From NCBI GenBank assembly GCA_035316025.1, contig DATFXL010000013.1, forward strand, positions 1-43,087: a DNA stretch of 43,087 nt, in the 5' to 3' direction. A model generated the notes under the pieces. The model was not told the DNA's origin, made no database searches, and saw nothing but the letters and a program-made list of their open reading frames with translations. The DNA is from JALZAA01 sp035316025. GTDB taxonomy: Bacteria > Actinomycetota > Acidimicrobiia > IMCC26256 > JACDBD01. Shown piece by piece: positions 22,516-30,153 of the stretch. Positions within the stretch are counted from its first letter, which is position 1, and each line of letters begins with the position of its first letter. A program made the position numbers and the translations under genes.

Positions 22516-24183
22516 TCAGACCTCGATGACGACCGGGATGATGGCGGGCCGTCGCCGCGTCCGCTCGTTGATGAACCGGCCGACAGCGCGCCGGGCGTGG
22601 CGGCGAATCGTCTCGAAGTCGGTGGCGCCCTCCTCGGCCGCCTCGGCGAGGGACGTGAGCACCGCCGCCTTGGCATCGTCGAGGAGCTCGTCGGCCTCGG
22701 GTGCATAGACCCATCCCCGGGTGACGATCTCGGGCCCCGTGACGACGTCGCCCGACACCGCGTCGACGGTCACGATCACGACGACAACGCCTTCCTCGGC
22801 GAGGCTGCGGCGGTCGCGCAACACACCATGGCCCACGTCGCCGACGATGCCGTCGACATAGAGATAGCCCGCCGGGACCACCCGCCGGTCGACGTCGATC
22901 CGGTCGGGACCGATCGTGAGCACGTCGCCGTCCTCGCACACGATCACGTGATCGTCGGGCACGCCGACGTCACGCGCCAGTCGAGCGTGATGGACCATAT
23001 GGCGGTACTCGCCGTGGACGGGCACGAACCACTTCGGCTCGGTCAGGTTCAGCATGAACTTGAGCTCTTCGCGGGACGCGTGCCCGGACACGTGCACGGG
23101 CGCCGTCCCGCCGTGCACCACCTCGGCGCCAGCGCGATGGAAGGCATCGATGACCCGGGCGACGTTGGCCTCGTTGCCCGGAATGGCGTGGGCCGAGATC
23201 ACGACGACGTCGTCCTCGCTGACCTTGACCCACTTGTGCTCGTGTGCCGCCATGAGCGACAGGGCGCTGAGCGGCTCCCCCTGCGAGCCGGTACAGATGA
23301 TGCACAGCTCACCGGGTGGATACCGGGCGGCGTCCTCGATGTCGACGACACGCTCGGCCGGGATATCGAGGAGCCCCATCTCGCGTGCCAGCGTGACGTT
23401 CTGCTCCATCGATCGGCCGAGGAACGCGATTTGTCGCCCCGACGCCAACGCCGCCCGCGCCACCTGCTCGATTCGGTGCAGGTGCGACGCGAAGCAGGCG
23501 ACGATGAACCGTTGCTCGCCGTGGTCGCGGAAGAGGTCTCGCATCGCCTCGCCCACCGTCGACTCGGAAGGTGTGAACCCCGGCCGTTCGGCGTTGGTGG
23601 AGTCCGACAGAAGGAGGCGAATCCCGCCGTCCATCCGGGCGATCTCGCCGAGAAGGGCGAGGTCGGTCTTGCGTCCGTCGACCGGACTGAGGTCGAGCTT
23701 GAAGTCGCCGGTGTGGAGGATCGTGCCCGCGGGCGTGAAGTACGCGGTGGCCAGCGAGTGCGGCACGGAATGGGTGACGGGGATGAACTGGCAGTCCAAC
23801 GGGCCGATGCGGCGCCGCTCACCGTCGCGTAGGGGCACGAACTCCGTGCGGTCCAGCATCCCCGCCTCCTCGATCCGGCCGCGGGCGAGTCCGAGCGACA
23901 GCTCCGTCCCGTAGATGGGGACGGCGACGTCGCGGAGGAGGTAGGCGAGGCCGCCGGCGTGGTCCTCGTGTGCGTGCGTGAGGACGACGCCTTCGACCCG
24001 GTCGGCGTTCTCGCGCAGGTAGGTGAAGTCCGGGAGCACCAGGTCGACGCCGGGCATGTCCGGCTCGGGGAACATGAGCCCGCAGTCGACGACCAGAATG
24101 CGGTCTTCGACTTCGAGACAGAAGCAGTTGCGACCGATCTCGCCCAGCCCGCCGAGAAAGACGAGACGCACTTCCTCGCTCAC
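22516..24183 (-). CDS. rnj: Ribonuclease J
   Basis: Metallo-beta-lactamase/beta-CASP RNase with 5'-3' exonuclease and endonuclease activity in mRNA decay and rRNA maturation. 555 residues. The zinc motif H70-A-H72-E-D74-H75 is intact, followed by the beta-CASP domain (SDSTNAERPG, FASHLHRIEQ, SGHAS, PVHGEYRHM) and the C-terminal domain. The start is GTG 24183 with TAGCAT seven nt upstream. In Streptomyces-like genomes dapA precedes this gene; here a hairpin and the diiron gene do. ftsK lies two genes downstream, as expected. Confidence 0.96.
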   Translation of the reverse strand: MSEEVRLVFLGGLGEIGRNCFCLEVEDRILVVDCGLMFPEPDMPGVDLVLPDFTYLRENADRVEGVVLTHAHEDHAGGLAYLLRDVAVPIYGTELSLGLARGRIEEAGMLDRTEFVPLRDGERRRIGPLDCQFIPVTHSVPHSLATAYFTPAGTILHTGDFKLDLSPVDGRKTDLALLGEIARMDGGIRLLLSDSTNAERPGFTPSESTVGEAMRDLFRDHGEQRFIVACFASHLHRIEQVARAALASGRQIAFLGRSMEQNVTLAREMGLLDIPAERVVDIEDAARYPPGELCIICTGSQGEPLSALSLMAAHEHKWVKVSEDDVVVISAHAIPGNEANVARVIDAFHRAGAEVVHGGTAPVHVSGHASREELKFMLNLTEPKWFVPVHGEYRHMVHHARLARDVGVPDDHVIVCEDGDVLTIGPDRIDVDRRVVPAGYLYVDGIVGDVGHGVLRDRRSLAEEGVVVVIVTVDAVSGDVVTGPEIVTRGWVYAPEADELLDDAKAAVLTSLAEAAEEGATDFETIRRHARRAVGRFINERTRRRPAIIPVVIEV

Positions 24184-24190
24184 CGGGCTG

Positions 24191-24196
24191 ATGCTA
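24191..24196 (-). promoter_or_regulatory. -10 element of a leaderless rnj promoter
   Basis: TAGCAT on the minus strand, seven nt (CAGCCCG) before the GTG start, just downstream of the hairpin at 24211-24253. No clear -35. Confidence 0.5.
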
Positions 24197-24210
24197 CTGA
24201 CCCGTCACTG

Positions 24211-24253
24211 ATGCGTTCCTGATCGCTTCGCATCGCGAAGGTCAGGAACGCAT
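24211..24253. terminator. Long nested hairpin between the diiron gene and rnj
   Basis: A perfect 12-bp inverted repeat (ATGCGTTCCTGA and TCAGGAACGCAT) encloses a second stem, CTTCGC/GCGAAG, so both fold together into one long rod. It starts five bases after the diiron gene stop, so I read it as that gene's terminator, insulating rnj. Its AT content and length are unlike the other GC-rich terminators here. Confidence 0.7.
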
Positions 24254-24258
24254 GGCTG

Positions 24259-25383
24259 TCACGCGCTGGCTGCTTCGCGGTCCTTCGAGACCTCATCGAG
24301 CGTCGCGTACTCCTCGCCGGTGTCGGTCCAGTCCTCGAACTGGATCACGCCGAGCTCGGTGAACCTCTGTCGCAGCCAGCCGTCGCCGGCGTCGAGCAGC
24401 CCGAGCTTCTTGCAGTTCGGCACGATCTTCGAGAACAGCATCGTCTGGAACACCTGCCGGTCCGGCGCCTGCATGACGAGCTTGACGACTTCCTTGACGT
24501 CGACGTCGAAGCGGTCCCAGACCTCCTGCTGCAGGAACCGGTCGCGCATGCGCACCGCCGCCTCGAAGGCGAACTCCTGTCGCTCCCGGATCTCCGGCCC
24601 GCTCAGCTCGTTGTAGTACTCCTGCAGCGAGATCACACCGAACGCCACGTGGCGCGCCTCGTCGCTCATGACGTACCGAAGAAGCTGCTTCAGCAATGGT
24701 TCTGTCGTCATCTGTTGGATGAACCCGAAGGCGGCGAGGGCGAGGCCCTCGACCATGATCTGCATACCCAGGTAGGTCATGTCCCACCGCGGGTCCTCGA
24801 TGATGTCGTCGAGCAGCAGCCTCAGGTGGGCATTGATCGGGTAGTGACCCGACAGCTTCTCGTCGAGGTACTTCGCGAACACCTCGACGTGCCGGGCCTC
24901 GTCCATCACCTGCGTCGCGGCGTAGTACTTGGCGTCGATCCAGGGAACGGTCTCGACCACTTTGGCAGTGCAGATGAGCGCGCCCTGCTCGCCGTGCAGG
25001 AACTGCGACAGGGTCCAGTTCTGTGACTGCACGCCGAATGCGAGCCACTCGTCGTCGCCCCAGTTCTCGAACGGCGTGCCCTTCGTATCGAGCTCGGAGC
25101 CGAAGGTCGCGTTGTTGGCGAGCGCGTTGGCGAGCACCACATGCTCCTGGTCGACGTCGGTGTCCCAGGGCAGGTCGGTCTGCGCGTTCCACTGCGACTT
25201 CTTCGCCCGCTCGTAGAGCTTGCCGAGCGCGGGACGGCTTCGGTCGTAATCCCACGTGAAGATGGCGTCGCCGTTCGACTGGACGAGGTGCTCGATCTCG
25301 TCGACGTCGGTGTTGGTGACGGCGAGGATGGACTCGAGGTCGTCGACCTCGTCTCGGCCCAGGATCTCGTGAGTGCTGGCCAT
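24259..25383 (-). CDS. R2/ferritin-like diiron protein, probable oxygenase or oxidase
   Basis: 374 residues. A full carboxylate-bridged diiron site can be traced: E132; E162-x2-H165 (DEARH); E212 (MVEGLA); E242-x2-H245 (DEARH). The spacing, E then ExxH about 30 residues later, repeated, is that of the ribonucleotide-reductase R2 and related ferritin-like oxidase fold. Two things argue against a normal R2: nrdJ in this genome is class II and needs no R2, and no class I large subunit is nearby. A substrate oxygenase, desaturase or ligand-binding oxidase is more likely. It lies 12 bp after a TetR gene in the same direction and shares its promoter. Exact reaction unknown. Confidence 0.82.
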   Translation of the reverse strand: MASTHEILGRDEVDDLESILAVTNTDVDEIEHLVQSNGDAIFTWDYDRSRPALGKLYERAKKSQWNAQTDLPWDTDVDQEHVVLANALANNATFGSELDTKGTPFENWGDDEWLAFGVQSQNWTLSQFLHGEQGALICTAKVVETVPWIDAKYYAATQVMDEARHVEVFAKYLDEKLSGHYPINAHLRLLLDDIIEDPRWDMTYLGMQIMVEGLALAAFGFIQQMTTEPLLKQLLRYVMSDEARHVAFGVISLQEYYNELSGPEIRERQEFAFEAAVRMRDRFLQQEVWDRFDVDVKEVVKLVMQAPDRQVFQTMLFSKIVPNCKKLGLLDAGDGWLRQRFTELGVIQFEDWTDTGEEYATLDEVSKDREAASA

Positions 25384-25395
25384 GGGACGTACCCC

Positions 25396-26043
25396 CTAGG
25401 TGCCGGGTTCGGAATGGAGCAGACCGGGGAGCACGAGCTCGCGCACGAGCGCGCGCGTCTCCGCTTCGTCGGTCAGATCGATCGGGCTCGTGGGTGGCAG
25501 CGCGTGCGTGAGCGCGACTCGGGCGAGCCACTCACCGGCGCGCTCGACGCGCTCGGCGGGGATGAAGCGGGCGATCGCCGGCGAGATCGCGGAGCCGGCG
25601 GCCACGAGGAACCGGTTGCCGGCGTCGAAGGTCACGTGCGGCAGCACCACCTCGGGCTCGAATGCGAACAGGAACTGCAGGGCCTCGTGCTCGCGCAGCT
25701 CCCGGGCGGCACGGACGAACATCGCCACGACGGCGTCCTCGAACGTCTCCTCGACGTCGGCGGCGGCGCGGATGCTCGCCGCGATGCGCGCGGCTTCGCG
25801 GGCGGTGGTGATGAGGACGAGCTGACGCTTGCCACCGAAGTAGCGGTACAGGGTGGCGCGGGCACAGCCCGCCTCCCGAGCGACGTCGTCGAAGGTTGTC
25901 TTGGCGAGCCCGTGGCGGGCGACGCAGACGAGCGTGGCGCGGACGGCGCGCTCCTCGATCCTGTCTGCCGGGCTCTCTACTGGCGGCGGGGAGAGGGTCG
26001 TGTCTTCCGGGGTCACGGAACTCATCGTGGGGAGAGCCATCAC
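25396..26043 (-). CDS. TetR-family regulator (adjacent to diiron gene)
   Basis: 215 residues with an N-terminal helix-turn-helix: AVRATLVCVARHGLAKTTFDDVAREAGCARATLYRYFGGKRQLV (about 33-77), the classical TetR DNA-binding layout. The C-terminal ligand domain is hydrophobic and unassigned. Start is GTG 26043 or the adjoining ATG 26040, with GGAAGG upstream. Its own promoter carries an inverted repeat, so it probably represses itself and the diiron gene 12 bp downstream. The inducer may be the substrate handled by the liv operon, but that is inference. Confidence 0.9.
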   Translation of the reverse strand: MMALPTMSSVTPEDTTLSPPPVESPADRIEERAVRATLVCVARHGLAKTTFDDVAREAGCARATLYRYFGGKRQLVLITTAREAARIAASIRAAADVEETFEDAVVAMFVRAARELREHEALQFLFAFEPEVVLPHVTFDAGNRFLVAAGSAISPAIARFIPAERVERAGEWLARVALTHALPPTSPIDLTDEAETRALVRELVLPGLLHSEPGT

Positions 26044-26055
26044 ATTCAGCCTTCC

Positions 26056-26089
26056 TGAGACACTAAGGCAGAAATCGTCTCACCGTCAA
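26056..26089 (-). promoter_or_regulatory. Predicted promoter and operator of the TetR-diiron unit
   Basis: Minus strand -35 TTGACG (26089..26084), 18-bp spacer, -10 TAGTGT (26065..26060). An inverted repeat TGAGAC-N15-GTCTCA (26056-26082) spans the spacer and the -10, the right size and place for a TetR dimer. GACAC/GTGTC half sites flank it (26059-26095). Confidence 0.55.
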
Positions 26090-26124
26090 TGTGTCGCAGG
26101 TCACAGGGCAGGGCCGAACGGCCG

Positions 26125-26706
26125 TCAGACGAGGATCCCGCCCAGGAGCTCCTCCCGCACGAGCAGCCGCACCTGGGCCGGGTCGTCCATGTCCCAGCGG
26201 CCGGGCGAGCCGATCAGCGAGAGCACGAGCCGGGCGACGTACTGCGCCGCCGCCCCGAGGTCGACGTCGGGTTGGACCCGGCCGGCGCGCTGTTCCCGCT
26301 CCAGGTACGGGAGGAGGAACGCGGTGATGAAGTCGAGGACGCGGTGCTGCTCGACGGTGATGAGGGGCAGGAGGCGCTCGGGTTCGGTCTCGAGCACCTT
26401 CCGGAGCACCTCGTGCTCCTGGATCGACCGGTGCGCGAACACCAGGCCTTCCTGCAGCAGGCCGGCGAAGTCGGGCGCCTCGTAGACAGCCTCGGCGAGC
26501 CGGGTGAAGAAGCGGTTCATCTCCCAACCGACGGTCTCCCGCAACAGCTGGTCCTTCCCGCCCGGGAACAGCCGGTAGATCGAGGCGCGCGAAACGCCCG
26601 ATTCCTTGACGACGTCGTCGACGGTGGTCTTGCCCATGCCGAAGCGGGCCACGCACGCGTACGTGGCGGAGAGGACGCGCTCGCGCGGTTCGACCTGCAC
26701 GTTCAC
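26125..26706 (-). CDS. TetR-family regulator (after the liv operon)
   Basis: 193 residues with the N-terminal helix-turn-helix ATYACVARFGMGKTTVDDVVKESGVSRASIYRLFPGGKDQLL (about 14-55). The ligand-binding half differs from the neighbouring TetR, but both share the ArgAla-Thr/Ser-x-Tyr-Arg recognition helix style, so a past duplication is possible. GTG 26706 is used, with GGAG two bases upstream of the codon region. A terminator sits between it and the binding-protein gene, leaving only about 20 bp for a promoter; it may rely on readthrough from the liv operon. Candidate regulator of that operon. Confidence 0.9.
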   Translation of the reverse strand: MNVQVEPRERVLSATYACVARFGMGKTTVDDVVKESGVSRASIYRLFPGGKDQLLRETVGWEMNRFFTRLAEAVYEAPDFAGLLQEGLVFAHRSIQEHEVLRKVLETEPERLLPLITVEQHRVLDFITAFLLPYLEREQRAGRVQPDVDLGAAAQYVARLVLSLIGSPGRWDMDDPAQVRLLVREELLGGILV

Positions 26707-26728
26707 GGCTCCATCATCACGCGAAAGA

Positions 26729-26753
26729 GGCCCGCCCCGATGGAGGGCGGGCC
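26729..26753 (-). terminator. Terminator of the liv operon
   Basis: GGCCCGCC/GGCGGGCC, eight bp with a nine-base loop, 30 bp after the binding-protein stop. On the minus strand the stem is followed by TCTTTCG, a short pyrimidine tract. Confidence 0.75.
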
Positions 26754-26783
26754 CCTTCGTCTCCTACGTGCGGATGGCAACGG

Positions 26784-28046
26784 TCACTTGGTGAACTTGA
26801 CGGTGTTGCCCGCTTTGGAGGTGTAGTTGGTCGCGACGATCTGCAGCCCTTGTGGCTGCCCGACAGCGATCTTTGCGATCGTCGAGTCGCGCGGCGGGTT
26901 GCGGTCGCTCGCCGACTTCCCGTACTTGTAGTCGCCGGCGAGGCCTTCGAACTTCAGGGTGCCGACCTGGTTGGAGGCCTTCTTGATCCCCGCCTTGCTG
27001 AAGTCGCCGTTCTTCGCGGCCTGCTCCAGGACCTGATCCATGGCCCACGCTTGGCCGTACCCGAACTGGAAGTACTGGTCGGGCTTCTGGTCGGGAGCGT
27101 ATTGCTGCTGATCAGTGAGCATCTGCGCCATGCCCTGGACGCTCGTGTCACCCCACGCGGCCCCGTAGCCGAGCCAGACGTAGTGGTCCTGGTAGAACGG
27201 GCCGTTGTCGGTGTTCTCGAGGCCGCCCAGCCACGACGGCGCGATCCCGAGGACCGTGGGCGTGAAGTTCCGCCCGACCATCTTCGTGACGATGGACCCG
27301 GTGTCGTTGGGCAGCGACACGAGCATGACGGCGTCACATTTTGCGTCGGCCAGCTCGCCCACCTGGGCGCTGGTGTCGGATCCCGTCGCGAAGCGCACGG
27401 TCTTCGCCACCTTGACATTGAGCGTCTTGGCGGCCTGCGTCAGCCCGTCGAGCCCGGAGGCGCCGTAGGCGTCGTCCTGGGCCATGGCGCACACCTTCTT
27501 GCCCTGGCCGCCGTTCTTCTGGTACCAGTCGAGGCCGTTGGCGGCGAGCACCTGGTACGGCGTGCCGAAGGGCATGAGGCTCGGCTGCTTCACCCACACG
27601 CCTTCGAGCGAGGCCGGGCCCCCGTAGAGGTTGTCCGCCTTCAGCCGTTGGTTGACGGACTTCACGATCTGGGTCCCGAGGATCTGCTGGAACGCTGCGA
27701 CGTCACCCTTGATCGAGTCGTAGCCCTGGAGCGCGGTCGCCACGTCGTACTGGCTGTCCTCGACGGACAGGTCGACCTTGTACTTGCCGGCAACGCCGCC
27801 CTTGGCGTTCCTGGCCTCCCAGTACACCCGGTTGCCCTCGGTGAGCGGCTTGCCGACGACACTGGCGATGCCGCTCTGCGGGGTGATGACCCCGAGCTTG
27901 ATGGTCGAGCCGTTGAAGCCGGGGACGTTCGGCGGCGTCTTCTGCGAGTGGGCGCCTCCGGCGAAGGCGGCTGGGCTCGTGGCGCCGACGGCCAGGGCCG
28001 CGGCGGCGACCACCCCCAAGAGCCGCCCGAGCTTCTTCCCCCTCAT
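26784..28046 (-). CDS. Branched-chain-type ABC transporter substrate-binding protein
   Basis: 420 residues, exported. A Sec signal peptide (basic MRGKKLGRLL, hydrophobic core, cleavage after AAFA at about 29) is followed by a Peripla_BP_6 (LivJ/LivK-like) fold: IKLGVITPQSGIASVVGKP at the start of the mature protein, then the two lobes. There is no lipobox cysteine, unlike most actinobacterial binding proteins, so anchoring is unclear. The ATG has AAAGGGGGG nine nt upstream. It is the last gene of the liv operon, 23 bp after livM. Ligand not deducible; homologous transporters in operons with CoA ligases often carry aromatic or aliphatic acids rather than amino acids. Confidence 0.9.
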   Translation of the reverse strand: MRGKKLGRLLGVVAAAALAVGATSPAAFAGGAHSQKTPPNVPGFNGSTIKLGVITPQSGIASVVGKPLTEGNRVYWEARNAKGGVAGKYKVDLSVEDSQYDVATALQGYDSIKGDVAAFQQILGTQIVKSVNQRLKADNLYGGPASLEGVWVKQPSLMPFGTPYQVLAANGLDWYQKNGGQGKKVCAMAQDDAYGASGLDGLTQAAKTLNVKVAKTVRFATGSDTSAQVGELADAKCDAVMLVSLPNDTGSIVTKMVGRNFTPTVLGIAPSWLGGLENTDNGPFYQDHYVWLGYGAAWGDTSVQGMAQMLTDQQQYAPDQKPDQYFQFGYGQAWAMDQVLEQAAKNGDFSKAGIKKASNQVGTLKFEGLAGDYKYGKSASDRNPPRDSTIAKIAVGQPQGLQIVATNYTSKAGNTVKFTK

Positions 28047-28069
28047 GGTTGTTCCCCCCTTTGTGGCCG

Positions 28070-29224
28070 TCAGTAGGAGAACGGCCAGGTCCTGAAGTAT
28101 GCCTGAATCCTCCGCCAGATCCCGGCCAGGCCTCTCGGCTCGAAGACCAGAAAGATGATGATCAGCAACGCGTAGATGACGGTGCTGAGCGCCCCCTTGC
28201 TGAAGCCGGTCGCCGACGCGTCGCTGGTGACGATGGGCCAGCCCAGGATGGGCAGGTTCCAATTGTCCGGCACGAACTCCTTGATGACCGTCGGGAGGGC
28301 CCCGATGACGATGGCACCCAGGATCGATCCGTAGATCGTGCCGATGCCGCCGACCACGATGACGGCAAGGAACTGGATCGAGAGCACCAACCCGAGCGAG
28401 GATTCATCGGGCGTCAGATACCCGACGTAGAGGCCGTACAAAACGCCGGCCAAGGCCGCGATCGCGCTGGAGATCGCGAACGCGCTGACCTTGTAACGGA
28501 ACAGGCTCACGCCGACGACCTCGGCGGCGACGTCGCGGTCCCGGACGGCTTGCAGCGCCCGGCCCGGGCGGGTGCGGACGATGTTCTTCACCAACAGCGC
28601 GGTCACGAAGACGAGGCCCCATGCGAGGTACATGAGCCCTTGCTTGGATCCCAGCTCCTTGCCGAACACCGTCGGTTTCATGAAGTCGATCGACCAGAAC
28701 CCGAGGTTGAGATTCGCCTTCGTCGGCATGGCGCTGCCCTCGTTGCCGCCCGTGAACGTCGTCCACTTCTTCCAGACATACAGCGCGACGAACACCAGCC
28801 CGAGGGTGACGATCACGAGATAGTTCCCGCGCAGGCGAAGGGCGGGCAGGCCGATGAGTACGCCGACGGCTGCGCCGGCGATCACGGCGATGAGCATGTA
28901 CACGAACAGGTTGAAGTCGTAGCCGATGCCGTCGGCGAACCGCCCGCCGCCGTAGTACCCGGCCACGAACGCGCCCAGGCCGATGAAGGCCGCGTGCCCG
29001 AGCGACGGTTGACCCGTGTACCCGGTCAGAAGGTTGAGCCCGATGGCGCCGATCGCGACGACACCAGCCAGGGACAGGACGCTGGCCCACGTATCGTTGA
29101 TCACGTAGGGCAGGATCAGATAGAGCGCGATGAGCGCCACGATGCCGACACGTTTGGTGGCGGTTGGAAACAACCGCAGGTCGTCGGCGTAGTTGCGGAT
29201 CATGGAGCTCGTGGGTCGCGCCAT
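28070..29224 (-). CDS. livM: Branched-chain-type ABC transporter permease LivM
   Basis: 384 residues with about ten hydrophobic helices. The LivM signature is clear: GLNLLTGYTGQPSLGHAAF near the N-terminus and the GRALQAVRDRDVAAEVVGVS cytoplasmic coupling loop that docks on the ATPases, followed by GGIGTIYGSILGA. It pairs with LivH in the inner membrane. ATG 29224 overlaps the livH stop by one base (TGATG). A 40-residue insertion between helices 5 and 6 (KKWTTFTGGNEGSAMPTK onward) faces outside. Confidence 0.93.
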   Translation of the reverse strand: MARPTSSMIRNYADDLRLFPTATKRVGIVALIALYLILPYVINDTWASVLSLAGVVAIGAIGLNLLTGYTGQPSLGHAAFIGLGAFVAGYYGGGRFADGIGYDFNLFVYMLIAVIAGAAVGVLIGLPALRLRGNYLVIVTLGLVFVALYVWKKWTTFTGGNEGSAMPTKANLNLGFWSIDFMKPTVFGKELGSKQGLMYLAWGLVFVTALLVKNIVRTRPGRALQAVRDRDVAAEVVGVSLFRYKVSAFAISSAIAALAGVLYGLYVGYLTPDESSLGLVLSIQFLAVIVVGGIGTIYGSILGAIVIGALPTVIKEFVPDNWNLPILGWPIVTSDASATGFSKGALSTVIYALLIIIFLVFEPRGLAGIWRRIQAYFRTWPFSY

Positions 29225-30153
29225 CAGACCCTCCGGACCTCGGGCGTCCCGAACAAGCCGAACGGGCGTATGAGCAGGATGAGCAGCATGATGAGATACG
29301 GCACGATGTCACCGAACTCGGCGCCGAGCGCAGGAATCAGATCGGGGATGTAACCCTTCGCCATCACCTCGGCCACGCCGATGATCAGGCCGCCGACCAC
29401 TGCGCCGCCGGGAGAGTCGAGCCCACCGAGGATGATGGCGGGGAACGCGCGCAGCGCGATCAGGCCCAGGCTCACGCTCAGGCCGGGCGCCGGACCGGCG
29501 CCGCCCGCGAGCATCATGCCGGCGACGACGGCGACGGCGCCGGCGATCGCCCACGACAGGGCGAAGATCCTTCGGACGCTGATCCCCTGGGCGAGTGCCG
29601 CCTCCTGGTCGACCGCGGTCGCGCGCATGCCGACGCCGACCTTCGTGTACTGGAAGAGCAGGAAGAAGCCGCCCATGACAAGCGCCCCCAACACAACCGT
29701 CGCGATGTTGACCTGAAGGATGTTGACGTCACCCACGGACACGGTCTGGGTGCCCCATGGCGTCTGGATACCTCCGGGAGGGTTGTGCCAGATCGTGGTC
29801 GTGATCGGCTCGACGAGCAGGAAGAGCCCGATCGTGATCAGGATGATGGCGAAGATGGGTTGGCCGATCATGCGCCGCAACACGAGCGATTCGAACGCGG
29901 CTCCGATCGCGGCCACGCACACGATGGCGAACAGCGCACTGCTGATGAACCCCGGCCACGTCGACCCTCCACCGAACCAGCCCCAGGTGTTCTGGGCCTG
30001 GTACACGAGAAAGGCGCCGAAGATCACCAGGCCGCCCTGGGCGAAATTGATGACGCCCGTGGCGCGGAAGATGACGACGAAGCCGAGGGCGACGAGCGCG
30101 TAGACGGCGCCCAGCGCGAGCCCGTCAGCGAGCAGTGAGAAGAACTTCGTCAT
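29224..30153 (-). CDS. livH: Branched-chain-type ABC transporter permease LivH
   Basis: 309 residues, about eight transmembrane helices. LivH features: ADGLALGAVYALVALGFVVIFRATGVINFAQGG at the N-terminus and GVGMRATAVDQEAALAQGISVRRIFALSWAIAGAVA for the coupling region, then ILGGLDSPGGAVVGGL. The ATG overlaps the synthetase stop in ATGA, so it is translationally coupled to it. Confidence 0.93.
   Translation of the reverse strand: MTKFFSLLADGLALGAVYALVALGFVVIFRATGVINFAQGGLVIFGAFLVYQAQNTWGWFGGGSTWPGFISSALFAIVCVAAIGAAFESLVLRRMIGQPIFAIILITIGLFLLVEPITTTIWHNPPGGIQTPWGTQTVSVGDVNILQVNIATVVLGALVMGGFFLLFQYTKVGVGMRATAVDQEAALAQGISVRRIFALSWAIAGAVAVVAGMMLAGGAGPAPGLSVSLGLIALRAFPAIILGGLDSPGGAVVGGLIIGVAEVMAKGYIPDLIPALGAEFGDIVPYLIMLLILLIRPFGLFGTPEVRRV

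Noticed and set aside
24259..25383. Class I ribonucleotide reductase R2 subunit
   Set aside because: No large-subunit gene nearby, TetR-linked context, and the cell already has class II NrdJ; ligands alone do not prove R2.
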